Shown here in pieces: positions 60,574 to 64,000 of a DNA stretch of 64,000 nucleotides. The notes under the pieces were generated by a model that was given only the letters and a program-made list of their open reading frames with translations, was not told the DNA's origin and ran no database searches. The DNA is taken from the NCBI GenBank assembly GCA_963210315.1, contig OY723307.1, positions 682,001 through 746,000 of the forward strand, in the 5' to 3' direction. The translations under genes were made by a program, and so were the position numbers. Origin of the DNA: Rhynchopus euleeides (lineage: Eukaryota > Euglenozoa > Diplonemea > Diplonemida > Diplonemidae). Every line of letters begins with the position of its first letter. The stretch's first letter is position 1.

Positions 60574-62928
60574 TCAGGGGTCAGAGGTGATTGTCGACAT
60601 CCCATCCGCTCCAACCGCAGCTTCGGCGGAGTCGCTGGAGTCGCCTGTCAGAGCCTGGCTGCCTCTGCGGCGGCGGCCCACAGTTCTCCCAGCCCCGCCT
60701 CCACCACCTCCTCCTTCTGCGTATCCCCCGCCGGAAGACCCGCCAATGCTGTTGCACACCCCGCCCTCTGAGGCCGAGTCTGACTCAGACGAACCCCCGT
60801 CTAACGAGGAGGCTGGCGCACCACCTCCCCCTCCTGCTGCGCGACGCCGGCATACCCACACCATCACACAGCCCATCTCGTCACCCGAGGCGATGTTGCC
60901 ACGCTGGTTGACAGAAACGTTCAGCACAGCGCCTTGGTGGCCCTGCAGTTTGAGGACTTGGGGTGCAGCTTCAGAGCGTGGGTCTTGCACCACCCATAGA
61001 GACCCATCTTCAGAGCCTGTGGTGAACAGCACCTTCCGCGCGGGCTGCGAAGGGAGGAAGACGGATCGTATCACGCTGGCCTTCTGCGGAATCGCGATTC
61101 TCCGGAGAACTGACATCGCGTAGGGCATCCCGGGCATGCCCAGCAGGAGGTAGACCGCAGACCCCATCACATTCGCGAGAAGCAGGTCGTCGCCATCGGG
61201 TGCACGCATGTGGCTGAGGGATGTGACAGGGCAGGTCTCCTCAAGCTGTATAACAGAGGCTTTCTTCAGGGTGTTTGTCATGAAGCTGTATTCACAAGCG
61301 ACGACCCGCCCGCCGGCATCTCCGATGTAGAGCGCCTTACCGTTGGGTGACCAGGTGAGGTATCCCGCGGCTCGCTTCAGCTTGTGCCGTCTCACCTGCT
61401 TCCCGGTGGAGATGTTGTAGAATGTGAGGGAGCTCCCCGCGGTCCCCACGACGAATATGTTGTTGTTCGCCGGGGCGAGGGATATGCAGAGCCCCACAGA
61501 CGGCTCGCGGATAACCCGAATGCACGCGTTTGCATCGGGTCGGGACGGGCCCACCTTCCACACCCGGATCGTCTTATCGAATGAGAGGCTCAGGAGGCAC
61601 TGCCCTGGCTCCGACCAGACCAGATCCAAAACCTTCGCGGTGTGGCCATTCAAAGGGGAATCCGCTTTTCCCTCCCGGATGATAAACACAATCCCAGACT
61701 CGGTGCCTGCCGCAAGGAGCGACAGAGCCCCGAGGCAATACCTGAGGGACGTGATCTTCCCTGCGTGGGGCCCCATCCCTTCAGGCTCACCTATGCGATG
61801 AACCACACGACAGTGCAGCCCGATGTCCCCTATAGCACACTCCGCGACAGCGGATGCAGGCGCTGGGGCAGGTGGAGGTGCGGCGGAGATCCCCGCCACG
61901 GCGGACTCCTCCTCAGCCCCGGCGACGCCGAGGCCGAGGGGCGACGGAGGGGTGTAGGCCCCGAGGAGGACAGACGAGTCGCGGCGCTGCTGCGGCTCCC
62001 GCCGTGCCCCGCGGAGGGAGACAGAGCCTTCGAGGTTTGCAGCAGGGGTGGATTCCGTGTCGCTCTCCAGAGAGGACCCCTCTGTGGTGCGCTCGCTTTG
62101 GGAGTCGAGCTCCATATCCTGGGTGATGGTGCTGCAGCGGCAGGTGCTCTGCTCCAGAACACGCAGAGGCGGTGGGGAAGGAGCACCCCCGCGCACCGGG
62201 GTGGGCTGAGCCACGCCGAGGCCCGCAGCAGCGCCGCCGCCGCCACCGCCACCTCCTGCGGTAGGCCTCAGGGAGATGGGGAGCAGCGTGCCCCCCAGCG
62301 CGGCCTCGCAGAGGTACCCCTTCTCGGCACCCACCACGCGGCGCTGGTCGCCCCGAGGCGAGAGGAGGCGGTGCCCCGCCGGGTGGTGCTGCTGCCTCCC
62401 CAAGGGTGTCGTCGGGCTGCCCGGGGTAGCGACGGGTCGGTGGAGGTGGAGGTGTTGGTGTGCCTGGTGTGCCTGGTGTGGCTGGTGCTGCTGGCCCCGC
62501 CGGGGAGGCGGCGGCGGCGGCGCTGCGGGGGTGAGGAGCGCGCCGTCCTGATCCCCCGTGCCGCCGCTGGGGTGGCGGCGGAGGGGCTGCTGTTGCGGCG
62601 GCTGCTGCGGGCCCCGCCGCTGCTGCGGTGTGGCGGCGAAGCCACCACGCCCGGCACGACCCCCGCCGCCGCCACCACGCTGGAGCAGGAGCAGCACCTC
62701 GCGGGACACCTGGTAGCCCCGCCCGCCGCGGGGGGAGGCGCGTGTGGCGACTGCGGCGGGTGTGGGTGTGGGTGTGGGTGTGGGTGCGGCGGCGGTGTCA
62801 GGGCAGCCCACCCCCTGCGCCGGCGCGTCTACAGACACATCGGCGGAGGGGGCTGTGGTGGGGCCCGCTGCGGAGGCGAGGCGGAGGAGCTCGGCCCGGC
62901 TTGTGTCGTACCGCTCACCGCGGGGCAT
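60574..62928 (-). CDS. WDR13-like WD40-repeat protein
   Basis: 784 aa from ATG 62928 (MPRGERYDTSRAELLRLASA). The first 350-400 residues are Pro/Gln/Gly/His-rich low complexity. The C-terminal half is a WD40 propeller: GKITSLRYCLGALSLLAAGT ESG, LNGHTAKVLDLVWSEPGQCL LSLSFDKTIRVWKV, PANNNIFVVGTAGSSLTFYN ISTGKQV, LKLQGHQGAVLNVSVNQRGN IASGDEMGCVMVW. The NNNI...NISTGK...PVTSLS...TGSEDGSL series matches WDR13 rather than generic WD40 proteins. WDR13 is a nuclear scaffold in animals; the role here is unknown. A strong pyrimidine tract (CTCCCCTCCCTCTCTTTCAC) lies upstream on the minus strand near 63080-63105. Confidence 0.85.
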   Translation of the reverse strand: MPRGERYDTSRAELLRLASAAGPTTAPSADVSVDAPAQGVGCPDTAAAPTPTPTPTPAAVATRASPRGGRGYQVSREVLLLLQRGGGGGGRAGRGGFAATPQQRRGPQQPPQQQPLRRHPSGGTGDQDGALLTPAAPPPPPPRRGQQHQPHQAHQAHQHLHLHRPVATPGSPTTPLGRQQHHPAGHRLLSPRGDQRRVVGAEKGYLCEAALGGTLLPISLRPTAGGGGGGGGAAAGLGVAQPTPVRGGAPSPPPLRVLEQSTCRCSTITQDMELDSQSERTTEGSSLESDTESTPAANLEGSVSLRGARREPQQRRDSSVLLGAYTPPSPLGLGVAGAEEESAVAGISAAPPPAPAPASAVAECAIGDIGLHCRVVHRIGEPEGMGPHAGKITSLRYCLGALSLLAAGTESGIVFIIREGKADSPLNGHTAKVLDLVWSEPGQCLLSLSFDKTIRVWKVGPSRPDANACIRVIREPSVGLCISLAPANNNIFVVGTAGSSLTFYNISTGKQVRRHKLKRAAGYLTWSPNGKALYIGDAGGRVVACEYSFMTNTLKKASVIQLEETCPVTSLSHMRAPDGDDLLLANVMGSAVYLLLGMPGMPYAMSVLRRIAIPQKASVIRSVFLPSQPARKVLFTTGSEDGSLWVVQDPRSEAAPQVLKLQGHQGAVLNVSVNQRGNIASGDEMGCVMVWVCRRRAAGGGGGAPASSLDGGSSESDSASEGGVCNSIGGSSGGGYAEGGGGGGGAGRTVGRRRRGSQALTGDSSDSAEAAVGADGMSTITSDP

Positions 62929-63019
62929 GCCTGGCAGGGCCCCGAGAGGGGGCCTGGCGAGGCCTCCTCAGTGCAAGGGCAACCCTCTCCGTGTTGCCCC
63001 TCCCCCCCCCCTGTTGTGT

Positions 63020-63110
63020 AAGGCTGCGGCAGGTGGTGGGGGGGATGGTGGTGTCGCGGGAGATGAAGACACAGAGAGAGTGAAAGAGAGGGAGGGGAGG
63101 TTCACCGGAT
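63020..63110 (-). promoter_or_regulatory. pyrimidine tract and AG, putative trans-splice acceptor of the WDR13-like gene
   Basis: Minus strand CTCCCCTCCCTCTCTTTCAC and CTCTCTCTGTGTCTTCATCT, then CCACCTGCCGCAG, about 100 bases before ATG 62928. Confidence 0.45.
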
Positions 63111-63427
63111 ATGCGTAAATACTGCGAGAAACAGTTGGCCTCGATGATGTGAATAGTGTTGTGGACGCTTCCGCGGTGGGGTGTTTCGCACACCCCCCCC
63201 CCCCCCCCCCCGGGCGGGTCGGGACATCATGTGTGTCAGTTGTCATAATATGCAACACAGCAACACGCGTCGTATCAGGGGGGGGGGGGGGGGGGGAAAG
63301 GGGGGGAGGGGTGCAGCTGTCCTATCCATTCTAATAATCACCCTTCTTCCCCACGTGTTTAGGCACGGCGTGTAAATGTCGATGCACCATCACCCCCCCT
63401 CCCTCACCACCCCCCCCCCCCCCCGCC
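63111..63427. other. intergenic, G- and C-runs
   Basis: C18-class run near 63194, G18-class run near 63278, C-run near 63411. No gene. Confidence 0.6.
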
Positions 63428-63889
63428 TCAGACAGGCTCCGGCGGGAGTGCCAGGAAGACATCCATGTATTCATAGAGGGACAGGCGATCCTTGCCCTGG
63501 AGGCCTGTGGAGTAGAGGAGGTGGTTGAACTCCTTCTCGCGGAGGGCGTCGCCGGCGAGGAGGCAGGCCTGTTTGAGCTCCTCGACGAAGATGTAGCCCG
63601 TCTCCGCCTCGTCCAGCAGTTTGAAGAGGGAGATCATGTCCTGCCGCTCCTGGTCCAGCTTCTGTGAGGTTTGGAACCGGGACAGCATGTCCAGCACGCT
63701 CGCAAAGTTGAGGTACCCGTTCATATTGTAGTCGGGGATGACCGCATCCAGCTCCTCCGGCGTCGCGCTGACACCCGTCAGCCTGATGTAGTCCCCGAGG
63801 CTCTCCACGGGGAGCAGCTCCTTCCGGTTCCCCAGCTTTGCGAACGCCTCCTCATACCGCTTGAACTGCTTGCTGGAGAAGCCGGACAT
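63428..63889 (-). CDS. calmodulin-like protein with degenerate EF-hands
   Basis: 153 aa from ATG 63889 (MSGFSSKQFKRYEEAFAKLG), close to calmodulin length. The four-EF-hand layout is recognisable by helices FKRYEEAFAKLG, LDAVIPDYNMNGYLNFASVL, DMISLFKLLDEAETGYIFVE EL and DRLSLYEYMDVFLALPPE. No loop keeps the full D-x-D/N-x-D/S-G-x...E calcium set: loop 2 is DYNMNGYLNFAS and loop 3 DEAETGYIFVEE. It is therefore more like a myosin or dynein light chain, or a structural calmodulin relative, that binds a target helix without Ca2+. A CACCACCCAG acceptor-like site lies upstream. Confidence 0.85.
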   Translation of the reverse strand: MSGFSSKQFKRYEEAFAKLGNRKELLPVESLGDYIRLTGVSATPEELDAVIPDYNMNGYLNFASVLDMLSRFQTSQKLDQERQDMISLFKLLDEAETGYIFVEELKQACLLAGDALREKEFNHLLYSTGLQGKDRLSLYEYMDVFLALPPEPV

Positions 63890-64000
63890 GGCGGGTGGGG
63901 GTGCCCCGGAGGGGGGAAGGGGCGGCCGGGATACCACCTGCCCTGGGTGGTGTGGGGAGGAGTGTGGTGGAGGATAGCGTGGTGGTGTGGGATCCAGATT

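Noticed and set aside
61642..63021. 459-codon plus-strand frame over the WDR13-like gene
   Set aside because: Shadow of a WD40 coding sequence on the minus strand.

Overview
The window looks like nuclear DNA of a GC-rich unicellular eukaryote, most plausibly a euglenozoan and perhaps a diplonemid. Three observations point that way. All 16 host genes I can support lie on the minus strand, as in long one-way transcription units. Most of their start codons follow a C-rich pyrimidine tract and a CAG a few tens of bases upstream, as expected for spliced-leader trans-splicing acceptors. The one full-length retroelement has the Gag - tyrosine recombinase - RT/RNase H order of VIPER/TATE elements of kinetoplastids. 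Conventional cis-introns also occur: two GT-AG introns rebuild a complete ZIP transporter. The species assignment is inference; no rRNA or spliced-leader RNA gene was found.

Layout. 1-18.8 kb is host genes: a Ser/Thr kinase (cut by the window edge), a papain-family protease, RIT1-like initiator-tRNA ribosyl-phosphate transferase, a ZIP zinc transporter with three exons, a 1281-aa low-complexity protein with three internal repeats, a small LLC1/CIMIP1-like protein and a 577-aa low-complexity protein. A 1.15-kb fold-back element and a Helitron-like (DUF6570) fragment sit between them.

18.9-31.7 kb is a nest of mobile elements. An apparent 11.6-kb outer element (ends CACGGTGGGATC) contains two copies of a 0.7-kb TA-target MITE, a 2.3-kb element with a broken BED/hAT-like transposase, and a 2.35-kb TA-target element carrying a transposase-like ORF and a histone H2B-like ORF. 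It also contains arrays of short palindromes. A 0.9-kb hAT-type MITE with a perfect 8-bp target duplication follows.

32.2-36.8 kb is an apparently complete VIPER-like tyrosine-recombinase retrotransposon with intact A1...B1-A2-B2 split direct repeats. 37.8-38.8 kb is a parallel beta-helix protein gene. It is followed by a second hAT MITE and a palindrome-array MITE.

41.7-55.0 kb is the most striking host locus: four tandem, intact paralogues. Each encodes an N-terminal ubiquitin-like domain followed by a long array of 25-residue DUF4116-type repeats. Lengths differ between copies by whole repeat units. A MITE with a visible empty site and a 158-bp inversion record recent history. A related upstream module is shared with the beta-helix gene.

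56.0-64.0 kb returns to host genes: an AsaB/CmcJ-like Fe(II)/2-oxoglutarate oxygenase, a second beta-helix protein with a signal anchor, a WDR13-like WD40 protein and a calmodulin-like protein with degenerate EF-hands.
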